Below, piece by piece: positions 5,864-11,854 of a stretch of 11,854 nucleotides of DNA. This stretch comes from an uncultured Clostridium sp. Lineage in GTDB: Bacteria; Bacillota; Clostridia; Lachnospirales; Lachnospiraceae. Position numbers and translations under genes: made by a program. Under the pieces are notes generated by a model. It was not told the origin of the DNA, ran no database searches, and saw only the letters and a program-made list of their open reading frames with translations. The stretch covers positions 1-11,854 of the forward strand of contig URFM01000077.1 of the NCBI GenBank assembly GCA_900547035.1, in the 5' to 3' direction. Each line of letters starts with the position of its first letter. The first letter of the stretch is position 1.

Positions 5864-7273
5864 ATGACCAACAATTCCTATGACGTGATTATCATCGGTG
5901 CTGGTCCGTCCGGCATCTTCTGCGCCTACGAGCTGATCCGCCAGAAACCGGAAATGAAGATTCTCATGATTGAGAAAGGACGCCCCATTGAGAAACGTGT
6001 CTGCCCCAAACGCACCACCAAGGTCTGCGTAGGCTGCAAGCCCTGCTCCATCACCACCGGTTTTGCCGGAGCCGGAGCGTTCTCCGACGGAAAGCTTTCC
6101 CTGTCTCCCGACGTAGGAGGAAATCTGCCGGATATTCTGGGATACGATGAGGCCTCCCAGCTGATTCACGAGTCTGACGAAATCTATCTGAAATTCGGCG
6201 CCGACAAGAGCGTTTACGGCGTAGACAAGCAGAAAGAGATCGAAGATATCCGCCGCAAAGCCATCAACGCCAACTTAAAGCTGATCGAGTGCCCCATCCG
6301 TCACTTAGGCACCGAGGAGGGCTACAAGATCTATACCCGTCTTCAGGAGCATCTGCTGGCCCAGGGCATTATCATGGAGTTCAATACCATGGTAAAAGAC
6401 ATTATCATTGAGGGCGACCAGGTCAAGGGCGTCATCACCGACAAGGATGAAACCTACTATGCTCCCGAGGTTGTTTCCGCCATCGGCCGGGAGGGTTCCG
6501 ACTGGTTCTCCCATATCTGCAACGACCACGGCATTGAAACCCAGGTGGGGACCGTGGATATCGGCGTCCGCGTAGAGGTTCGGGACGAGGTGATGAAGTT
6601 CCTCAACGAGAATCTCTATGAGGCCAAGCTGGTTTACTACACCCCTACCTTTGACGACAAAGTTCGTACCTTCTGCACCAACCCCTCCGGGGAGGTGGCC
6701 ACCGAGTACTATGAGCACGGCCTTGCGGTGGTTAACGGACATGCCTACAAGTCCAAGGAATATAAGACCAACAACACCAACTTCGCTCTTTTAGTGAGCA
6801 AGAACTTTACCAAGCCCTTCAACGAGCCCATCGAGTACGGCAAGCACATTGCCCAGCTCTCCAACATGCTCTGCGGAGGCAAGATTATGGTTCAGACCTT
6901 CGGCGACTTCCAGAGAGGACGCCGTACCACGGAAGAGCGTCTGTGCCGCAACAACCTGATTCCTACTTTGAAGGATGCGGTTCCCGGCGATTTGTCCCTG
7001 GTATTCCCCTACCGGATTATGCTGGACATTAAGGAAATGCTCCTGGCCCTGGACAAGGTGACTCCCGGAATCGCCAGTGACGAGACCCTCCTGTACGGCG
7101 TAGAGGTAAAATTCTACTCCAATAAGGTTGTGGTAGATAAAGATTTCGAAACCAGCATCAAGGGACTGCGGGCCATCGGCGACGGCGCTTCCGTTACCAG
7201 AGGACTGCAGCAGGCCTCCGCAAACGGCCTCAGCGTGGCAAGAAGTATCTTGAAGAAGATGGAGAATGCTTAA
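5864..7273 (+). CDS. FAD-dependent dehydrogenase / NAD(P)-FAD oxidoreductase (COG2509-like), function unknown
   Basis: A 469-residue soluble flavoprotein. The N-terminal dinucleotide fold is clear: DVIIIGAGPSGIFCAYEL with GAGPSG at 12-17 and an acidic Glu37 at the end of the second strand (MIEKG). Then comes a cysteine cluster, Cys47-X7-Cys55-X2-Cys58-X2-Cys61, leading into TGFAGAGAFSDGK (about 65-77). The C-terminus has GLRAIGDGASVTRGLQQASANGLSVARSI, the second FAD-contact segment, in which a Gly-Asp pair binds the ribityl chain. This order is that of the widespread but poorly characterised COG2509 FAD-dependent dehydrogenases. The ATG at 5864 has AAAGGAG eight bases upstream; an in-frame ATG at 5744 has no comparable RBS and its 40 extra residues precede the Rossmann fold, so I rejected it. 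It stands alone between its own leader and a strong terminator. The electron partner and substrate cannot be told from the sequence. Confidence 0.85.
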   Translation: MTNNSYDVIIIGAGPSGIFCAYELIRQKPEMKILMIEKGRPIEKRVCPKRTTKVCVGCKPCSITTGFAGAGAFSDGKLSLSPDVGGNLPDILGYDEASQLIHESDEIYLKFGADKSVYGVDKQKEIEDIRRKAINANLKLIECPIRHLGTEEGYKIYTRLQEHLLAQGIIMEFNTMVKDIIIEGDQVKGVITDKDETYYAPEVVSAIGREGSDWFSHICNDHGIETQVGTVDIGVRVEVRDEVMKFLNENLYEAKLVYYTPTFDDKVRTFCTNPSGEVATEYYEHGLAVVNGHAYKSKEYKTNNTNFALLVSKNFTKPFNEPIEYGKHIAQLSNMLCGGKIMVQTFGDFQRGRRTTEERLCRNNLIPTLKDAVPGDLSLVFPYRIMLDIKEMLLALDKVTPGIASDETLLYGVEVKFYSNKVVVDKDFETSIKGLRAIGDGASVTRGLQQASANGLSVARSILKKMENA

Positions 7274-7299
7274 CTAAAATCCATTGTAGTAATGATCTA

Positions 7300-7332
7300 C
7301 GGGCAGGAAAGCTAAAATTCCTGCCCGTTTTT
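7300..7332 (+). terminator. Intrinsic terminator of the flavoprotein gene
   Basis: CGGGCAGGAA (7300-7309) and TTCCTGCCCG (7318-7327) form a perfect 10-bp stem with an 8-base loop, followed directly by TTTTT. It starts 27 bases after the stop codon of the flavoprotein gene. Confidence 0.92.
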
Positions 7333-7400
7333 CTATCTATCATCAAGCTATTCGCTCTTGATCTGGTAAATGTATGGAAATAATAAATCTTCTTCTCCAC

Positions 7401-7452
7401 GGGAAATGCCCTCCCCCGCCCAGTTAATGCTGGACGAAGGAGGGCATTTCCC
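7401..7452. repeat. Long nested hairpin between convergent genes, possible terminator of spoVG
   Basis: GGGAAATGCCCTCC (7401-7414) and GGAGGGCATTTCCC (7439-7452) make a perfect 14-bp stem. The 24-base loop holds a second small stem, CCAG (7420-7423) with CTGG (7430-7433). It begins 27 bases past the spoVG stop on the minus strand. Neither side has a proper T-run, so its role as a terminator is uncertain; it may be a 3'-end stabiliser or a dispersed repeat. Confidence 0.5.
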
Positions 7453-7479
7453 TCTTAAATGGTAACTCTCATCTAATTC

Positions 7480-7755
7480 CTACAGCGCCGCTTCTGCTTC
7501 CAGCAGCGTCGTTTCATACTTATTCAGGATAATGCTCTGAATCATGTCTCTTGTTCCCGAATTGATGGGATGGGCGATATCCCGGTATTCTCCGTCTGCC
7601 GCCTTGCGGCTGGGCATGGCAATGAAAAGTCCCTTTTCGCCTTCAATCACCTTGATATCATGTATCACAAACTCATTATCCAGAGTTATGGATACGATTG
7701 CTTTCATCTTGCCTTCCTTTTCAACTCGTCTTACTCTCACGTCTGTGACCTGCAC
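7480..7755 (-). CDS. spoVG: Septation/regulatory protein SpoVG
   Basis: A 91-residue protein, the normal SpoVG length, matching the family along its whole length: [20 protein letters not shown] at the start, then [27 protein letters not shown] (about 25-51) and [14 protein letters not shown] (about 60-73). SpoVG is a small nucleic-acid-binding regulator that affects septum formation at sporulation and, in several Firmicutes, expression of surface and virulence genes. The start is a GTG at 7755 with GGAGGGG about 7 bases upstream. It is only 72 bp behind glgD on the same strand, with no clear terminator or promoter between, so it may be co-transcribed with the glycogen genes; in Bacillus spoVG has its own sigma-H promoter, which I do not see here. 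Being present supports a spore-former or its relative. Confidence 0.95.
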   Translation of the reverse strand: MQVTDVRVRRVEKEGKMKAIVSITLDNEFVIHDIKVIEGEKGLFIAMPSRKAADGEYRDIAHPINSGTRDMIQSIILNKYETTLLEAEAAL

Positions 7756-7827
7756 TTTTATACCCCTCCAGTCTTTTCATCTCAGCCGTATAAACAGATA
7801 GCCCCCTTAAAGCTTTCAACCGCCGGC

Positions 7828-8949
7828 TTATAATGTATACCGCTCGTTTTTCTCAACTACGATCTTGATATTTCCCGGCGTCCCGATGTGAGTGGTGTTT
7901 GCCCGGATGGTATCGCGGCTTTCCACGATGCAGTTTTCAATCACGGTATTATCGCCAATATATACATCATTCAGGATAATGGAATTCTTAATAATACAGT
8001 TATTTCCAATGTACGCCTTCTTAAACAGAATGGAATTCTCCACCGTACCGTTGATAATACATCCGCTGGATACCAGACTATTGCGGACAATCGCTCCGGG
8101 ATTATATTTCGCCGGAGGGAGATCGTCAATCTTGGTATAGATATCCGGGTACTCCTTAAAGAAGTAACTGCGCACATCCGGCTTCAGGAAATCCATATTG
8201 GTCTGATAATAGGAATCCACTGAAGCGATATTGCTCCAGTATCCCTCCATCTTGTAGGCGTAAATCCGCTTCAGATTCTTATAACGCACTAAAATATCAT
8301 TAACCAGGTCGTACCGATCCTCTGCAGCGCAGCGCTCCAAAAGCTCGATGAGCTGGCGGCGGCGCACCACATAAATTCCGCAGGAAATAGTTGTAGCGTC
8401 GGAAGCCATGGGCTTTTCCTCAAAGTCCACAATCCGATTATCATCATTCAGTTTTACGCAGCCGAAACGGGTTACATCCGTTCCCTCATCCATATCCTTG
8501 CATACGACGGTGATATCCGCCTTCTTTTCAATATGATATTCCAGAACCTTATTGTAATCCAGCTTATAAATGCCGTCTCCGGCAGCAATTACCACATAAG
8601 GCTCATGGCTGCTCTTTAAAAATGTCAGATTCTGATACAGGGCGTCCGCCGTTCCTCTGTACCAGTCCCCGTTCTCCGGCGTAATAGAGGGGGTAAATAC
8701 AAACATACCGCCCTGTTTCCGTCCGAAGTCCCACCATTTTGAAGAACTCAGATGGAGGTTTAAAGATCTGGAGTTATACTGGGTAAATACAGCTACGCTC
8801 TGAATATGAGAGTTGCTCATATTGCTCAGGGCAAAGTCGATGCTGCGGTAGCTTCCCGCAACGGGCATAGCGGCCACGGCTCTTTTGTTGGAAAGCTCCT
8901 TCATTCTCTTGCTGTTACCACCTGCTAATACGATACCAATCGCTCTCAT
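7828..8949 (-). CDS. glgD: Glucose-1-phosphate adenylyltransferase, GlgD subunit
   Basis: A 373-residue ADP-glucose pyrophosphorylase homologue of the GlgD type, the partner of GlgC in Firmicutes glycogen synthesis. The nucleotidyltransferase fold is present ([13 protein letters not shown] at about 7-19, FALSN at 39-43, FEEKP at 176-180), with hexapeptide-repeat beta-helix segments after about residue 280. The catalytic loop is altered: GDGIYKLDY (124-132) replaces the GDHIYKMDY of GlgC, and the pyrophosphate-binding loop GGxGxRL reads GGNSKRM. These changes, together with the known division of labour in Bacillus, suggest a modulating rather than a catalytic subunit. The ATG at 8949 overlaps the glgC stop as ATGA, so the two subunits are translated together. 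The length is slightly below the GlgC partner (424) and normal for GlgD. Confidence 0.94.
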   Translation of the reverse strand: MRAIGIVLAGGNSKRMKELSNKRAVAAMPVAGSYRSIDFALSNMSNSHIQSVAVFTQYNSRSLNLHLSSSKWWDFGRKQGGMFVFTPSITPENGDWYRGTADALYQNLTFLKSSHEPYVVIAAGDGIYKLDYNKVLEYHIEKKADITVVCKDMDEGTDVTRFGCVKLNDDNRIVDFEEKPMASDATTISCGIYVVRRRQLIELLERCAAEDRYDLVNDILVRYKNLKRIYAYKMEGYWSNIASVDSYYQTNMDFLKPDVRSYFFKEYPDIYTKIDDLPPAKYNPGAIVRNSLVSSGCIINGTVENSILFKKAYIGNNCIIKNSIILNDVYIGDNTVIENCIVESRDTIRANTTHIGTPGNIKIVVEKNERYTL

Positions 8950-10220
8950 CTTGCGCCACCTGCCTTTATAATGTAATTTCCGCTTGCCAGTAATCCGTCA
9001 GGATAATCGCCTACGGTTGTCTCGCCCGCGATTGCCGTATTCTTTCCAACCTGAACGCCGTCGGGGATCACGGAATTTTCTCCAATGGTCACCAGGTCGA
9101 ACTGATAAACCTTCTGGTCATAAGTACTGGGTGCGTACTCGCCTACTCCCAGCTTAACATTGGCCCCCACATGGACGTTCTCCGCGATGATGGCCTTGTT
9201 TACTTCTGTGCTGGCTCCGATCACGCTGCCCTGCATAATGATGGAATCCCGGACAACAGCCCCTTTGGCAATGGTAACGCCCGCGCCAATGACGGAATTG
9301 ATTACCTCGCCGTAGACTTCTGTTCCCTCGCCGATAATGCTGCGCTCGATGTTGGCATTCGCATCAATGTACTGAGGAGGAATAATATCGCTCTTGGTAT
9401 AGATCTTCCAATATTCCTCATAAAGGTTGAACTCCGGAATAATATCGATCAGCTCCATGTTGGCTTCCCAATAGGAGCCCAGAGTCCCTACATCCTTCCA
9501 GTAGCCATTGTACTCATATGCGAAAATCCGCTCTCCCTTGGCGTGGCAGTAAGGAATAATATGTTTTCCAAAGTCGCAGCCAGGCTCGTCCTTCATCTTA
9601 ATCAGGGCTTCCTTTAAGATATTCCAGCTGAAGATATAGATTCCCATAGACGCCAGATTGCTTCTGGGTACCGGAGGCTTCTCCTCAAACTCTGTAATCC
9701 GGTTGGTCTCATCGGTGATTACCACGCCAAAGCGGCTGGCTTCCTCAATGGGGACCGGCATAGCAGCAATGGTGATATCCGCGTTGTTTGCCTTGTGATA
9801 ATCCAGCATTACCTCGTAGTCCATTTTGTAAATGTGGTCACCGGATAAGATAAGTACATAATCCGGATTATACGTCTCCATATACTCCAGATTCTGATAG
9901 ATGGCATTGGCTGTTCCGGTATACCAGTCACTGCCTTTGCTCCGCTCATAAGGAGGTAAGATCGTCACGCCCCCTACGTTGCGGTCCAGATCCCACGGAA
10001 TACCAATTCCAATATGGGCATTTAAACGCAACGGCTGATACTGCGTCAATACGCCGACGGTGTCTACGCCGGAATTGATGCAGTTACTAAGCGGAAAATC
10101 AATGATTCGGTACTTCCCCCCAAAAGATACCGCCGGCTTGGCTACTTTCTGAGTGAGAACTCCAAGACGGCTTCCCTGTCCGCCAGCTAAAAGCATGGCA
10201 ATCATTTCTTTCTTAATCAC
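8946..10220 (-). CDS. glgC: Glucose-1-phosphate adenylyltransferase, catalytic subunit GlgC
   Basis: A 424-residue enzyme making ADP-glucose from ATP and glucose-1-phosphate, the first committed step of glycogen synthesis. Motifs are the pyrophosphate-binding [11 protein letters not shown] (10-20), [18 protein letters not shown] (29-46), GTANAIYQN (102-110), the catalytic [10 protein letters not shown] (126-135), EFEEKP (177-182) and SMGIYIF (191-197), followed by a C-terminal left-handed beta-helix of hexapeptide repeats used for allosteric control. I chose the GTG at 10220 ([10 protein letters not shown]...), which has AGAGGTG just upstream. Extending further upstream to 10298 would put the -10 promoter element inside the gene. 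It is first in the glgC-glgD(-spoVG) unit and divergent from asnS. Confidence 0.95.
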   Translation of the reverse strand: MIKKEMIAMLLAGGQGSRLGVLTQKVAKPAVSFGGKYRIIDFPLSNCINSGVDTVGVLTQYQPLRLNAHIGIGIPWDLDRNVGGVTILPPYERSKGSDWYTGTANAIYQNLEYMETYNPDYVLILSGDHIYKMDYEVMLDYHKANNADITIAAMPVPIEEASRFGVVITDETNRITEFEEKPPVPRSNLASMGIYIFSWNILKEALIKMKDEPGCDFGKHIIPYCHAKGERIFAYEYNGYWKDVGTLGSYWEANMELIDIIPEFNLYEEYWKIYTKSDIIPPQYIDANANIERSIIGEGTEVYGEVINSVIGAGVTIAKGAVVRDSIIMQGSVIGASTEVNKAIIAENVHVGANVKLGVGEYAPSTYDQKVYQFDLVTIGENSVIPDGVQVGKNTAIAGETTVGDYPDGLLASGNYIIKAGGAR

Positions 10221-10257
10221 GTTATCACCTCTTGCTGTTAAAATATTTGTAAGATTT

Positions 10258-10266
10258 ATTATAGCA
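10258..10266 (-). promoter_or_regulatory. Extended -10 promoter of glgC-glgD
   Basis: TGCTATAAT on the minus strand is a perfect extended -10. The hexamer 17 bp upstream (TGTACT) is a weak -35. The start would be near 10251, leaving a leader of about 30 bases before the GTG. The very AT-rich DNA upstream (to about 10400) could act as an UP element. Confidence 0.6.
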
Positions 10267-10488
10267 CAAAGTTCATAAATAGTACATAAATAATTCATTA
10301 TTTTTCTTTATTTTTACAATTTTTTTCGACATATTTCTGCATATTTTTTTGTTTTGCACCAAAGTTTTTGTATATATTGATGTACAATCCATGTTTTAAT
10401 TTTTTTATCCCGGCGATTTTACCTGCCCCTCACATACTTTTTACATCCATCATCAAATTGACCGGCGGATTTTCCTTCCGGACCTTTC

Positions 10489-10509
10489 TCCCCGGGCTTT
10501 TCCCGGGGA
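10489..10509. repeat. GC-rich perfect hairpin between glgC and asnS
   Basis: TCCCCGGG (10489-10496) and CCCGGGGA (10502-10509) form a perfect 8-bp stem with a CTTTT loop, 11 bp upstream of the asnS -35 hexamer. No T-run follows on either strand and both neighbouring genes point away, so it is not an obvious terminator. From about 10267 to here the DNA is AT-rich with no gene that I can support. Confidence 0.4.
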
Positions 10510-10520
10510 AAAGATTGGCC

Positions 10521-10549
10521 TTGCAACAAGTCTGGAAATATCTTATAAT
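10521..10549 (+). promoter_or_regulatory. Sigma-A promoter of asnS
   Basis: TTGCAA (10521-10526) and a perfect TATAAT (10544-10549) are exactly 17 bp apart. The predicted start is near 10556, giving a leader of about 90 bases. The leader holds three ACCGT copies (10585, 10591, 10601) and a small imperfect stem, GTAAC (10588-10592) with GTTAC (10604-10608). It shows no T-box motif. Confidence 0.75.
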
Positions 10550-10647
10550 CTCGTTAGAGTGCAGACCGGCATACAAATCAGAAAACCGTAACCGTCACGG
10601 ACCGTTACGCAAACGCCTTAAAAATATGCACAAAAAGGAGATTATTC

Positions 10648-11854
10648 ATGAACCTGACAACAGTAAAAGAACTTTTCAAAAACCCGGACCAGTATCTGGA
10701 TCAGGAGATTACCGTAGGAGGATGGGTACGCAGCCTGAGAGATTCCAAGGCCTTCGGATTCATCGTCGTCAGCGACGGTTCCTGCTTTCAAACTCTTCAG
10801 GTGGTCTTTCACGATACCATGGAGAATTTTTCTGAAATTGCCCGGTTAAATGTAGGCACCGCCATCATTGTCACCGGAACTCTTGTGGCGACTCCTCAGG
10901 CCAAGCAGCCTTTTGAGATTCAGGCCACTTCCGTAACAGTGGAGGGCGCCTCGGCTCCGGACTATCCTCTTCAGAAAAAGCGCCACTCCTTTGAGTATCT
11001 GCGGACCATTTCCCATCTGCGTCCCAGAACCAATACCTTCCAGGCAGTCTTCCGGGTCCGTTCCCTGATTGCCTACGCGATCCATCAGTATTTCCAGGAC
11101 CAGGGCTTTGTTTATGTACACACTCCCCTGATTACCGGAAGCGACTGCGAGGGCGCCGGAGAGATGTTCCAGGTTACTACTCTGGATTTGGAGAATGTTC
11201 CGAAAAATGAGGACGGTACTGTGGATTTTTCCAAGGATTTCTTTGGAAAGCCCACCAATTTGACCGTCAGCGGCCAGCTGAATGTAGAAACCTACGCCAT
11301 GGCCTTCCGCAATGTTTACACCTTCGGCCCCACTTTCCGGGCGGAGAACTCCAACACTCCCCGCCATGCCGCCGAGTTCTGGATGATTGAGCCGGAGATG
11401 GCCTTCGCCGACCTGGATGATAATATGGCCGTAGCGGAAGGCCTCTTAAAGTATGTCATTGAATATGTCCTGGAGAACGCCCCCGAGGAAATGGCATTTT
11501 TCAACCAGTTTGTAGATAAGGGCCTTCTGGACCGCTTGAACAATGTGCTTCACTCCCAGTTCGGTCACATTACCTATACGGAAGCCGTCAAAATTCTGGA
11601 AGAACACAACGATCAGTTTGACTATAAGGTGTCCTGGGGATGCGACCTTCAGACCGAACATGAGCGTTATCTGACGGAGCAGGTATTTAAACGCCCCGTA
11701 TTTGTCACCGATTATCCCAAGGAAATCAAGGCCTTCTATATGAAGATGAATCCTGACGGCAAAACCGTTGCGGCGGTAGACTGCCTGGTACCCGGCATTG
11801 GTGAAATCATCGGCGGCAGCCAGAGGGAGGACGACTACGATACCCTGGTAGCCC
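10648..11854 (+). CDS. asnS: Asparaginyl-tRNA synthetase, partial at right window edge
   Basis: The first 402 codons of a class II aminoacyl-tRNA synthetase (full AsnRS is about 460 residues) that charges tRNA-Asn with asparagine using ATP. An N-terminal OB-fold anticodon-binding domain (about 15-105) contains [19 protein letters not shown] (about 21-39). The catalytic core follows, with [17 protein letters not shown] (about 121-137), [16 protein letters not shown] (about 165-180), [14 protein letters not shown] (about 208-221) and motif 2 [20 protein letters not shown] (from about residue 227, Arg231). The last part reads [15 protein letters not shown] near the edge; motif 3 lies just beyond. 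The Ala-Glu-Asn-Ser-Asn-Thr-Pro-Arg-His run after motif 2 favours AsnRS over AspRS. The ATG at 10648 has AAGGAG 7 bases upstream. The gene is complete up to the window end with no frameshift. Confidence 0.96.
   Translation, partial: MNLTTVKELFKNPDQYLDQEITVGGWVRSLRDSKAFGFIVVSDGSCFQTLQVVFHDTMENFSEIARLNVGTAIIVTGTLVATPQAKQPFEIQATSVTVEGASAPDYPLQKKRHSFEYLRTISHLRPRTNTFQAVFRVRSLIAYAIHQYFQDQGFVYVHTPLITGSDCEGAGEMFQVTTLDLENVPKNEDGTVDFSKDFFGKPTNLTVSGQLNVETYAMAFRNVYTFGPTFRAENSNTPRHAAEFWMIEPEMAFADLDDNMAVAEGLLKYVIEYVLENAPEEMAFFNQFVDKGLLDRLNNVLHSQFGHITYTEAVKILEEHNDQFDYKVSWGCDLQTEHERYLTEQVFKRPVFVTDYPKEIKAFYMKMNPDGKTVAAVDCLVPGIGEIIGGSQREDDYDTLVA

Noticed and set aside
10221..10298. Longer GlgC starting at 10298
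   Set aside because: The perfect TATAAT promoter (10258-10263) would be inside the gene; GTG 10220 has an RBS and the expected GlgC N-terminus.
10489..10509. Intrinsic terminator at the GC-rich hairpin
   Set aside because: No T-run on either strand and no gene ends nearby; the flanking genes diverge.
10556..10647. T-box riboswitch before asnS
   Set aside because: Leader too short and no TGGNACCGCG-like antiterminator sequence or terminator with T-run.
10368..10835. 155-codon plus-strand open frame across the asnS start
   Set aside because: It overlaps the clear asnS frame, spans the asnS promoter and has no recognisable domain; a chance frame.
10846..11661. Minus-strand open frames inside asnS
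   Set aside because: Shadows of the GC-biased asnS codons; asnS is unambiguous across the whole stretch.

Overview
The window looks like a chromosomal segment of an anaerobic, spore-forming clostridium, most likely a Lachnospiraceae (Clostridium cluster XIVa) member. The indications are the GlgC/GlgD pair, SpoVG, an AsnRS of Firmicutes type, a COG2509-type flavoprotein, strong AGGAGG-like ribosome binding sites and extended -10 promoters. The species cannot be named from the sequence alone.

Left part (1-5550): an inducible catabolic locus. A minus-strand operon encodes, in transcription order, an NAD-type short-chain dehydrogenase (2037-2795), a family I CoA-transferase of the acetyl-CoA hydrolase / 4-hydroxybutyrate CoA-transferase type (685-1995) and the first 123 residues of a GntP-family permease (265-636). 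The permease is cut off by the end of an insertion sequence whose transposase start lies at 1-134. Upstream of the operon is a sigma-54 type -24/-12 promoter (GG-N10-GC, 2926-2942). About 145-185 bp further upstream is a perfect 22-bp inverted repeat (3052-3105), whose two arms each contain a 14-bp near-palindrome and which fits an enhancer (UAS). The divergent strand carries two overlapping genes for sigma-54 enhancer-binding proteins. The first (3135-4538) has a PAS domain and an intact AAA+ domain. The second (4528-5550) has no sensor domain and has lost the sensor I Asn and sensor II Arg. Together they look like a substrate-sensing switch for uptake, oxidation and CoA activation of a hydroxy- or keto-acid (3-hydroxybutyrate or a relative is the working guess), now probably damaged because the permease is broken.

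Middle (5551-7452): a leader region with two possible promoters, then a monocistronic gene for a COG2509-like FAD-dependent dehydrogenase with a four-cysteine cluster (5864-7273). It is closed by a strong intrinsic terminator (7300-7332), followed by a large nested hairpin (7401-7452) between convergent genes.

Right part (7480-11854): housekeeping genes. The minus-strand glgC-glgD pair (ATGA overlap) makes ADP-glucose for glycogen, with spoVG just downstream. Divergently, asnS (asparaginyl-tRNA synthetase) starts at 10648 from a near-consensus sigma-A promoter and runs off the right edge. No tRNA, rRNA, CRISPR array or prophage gene was seen.
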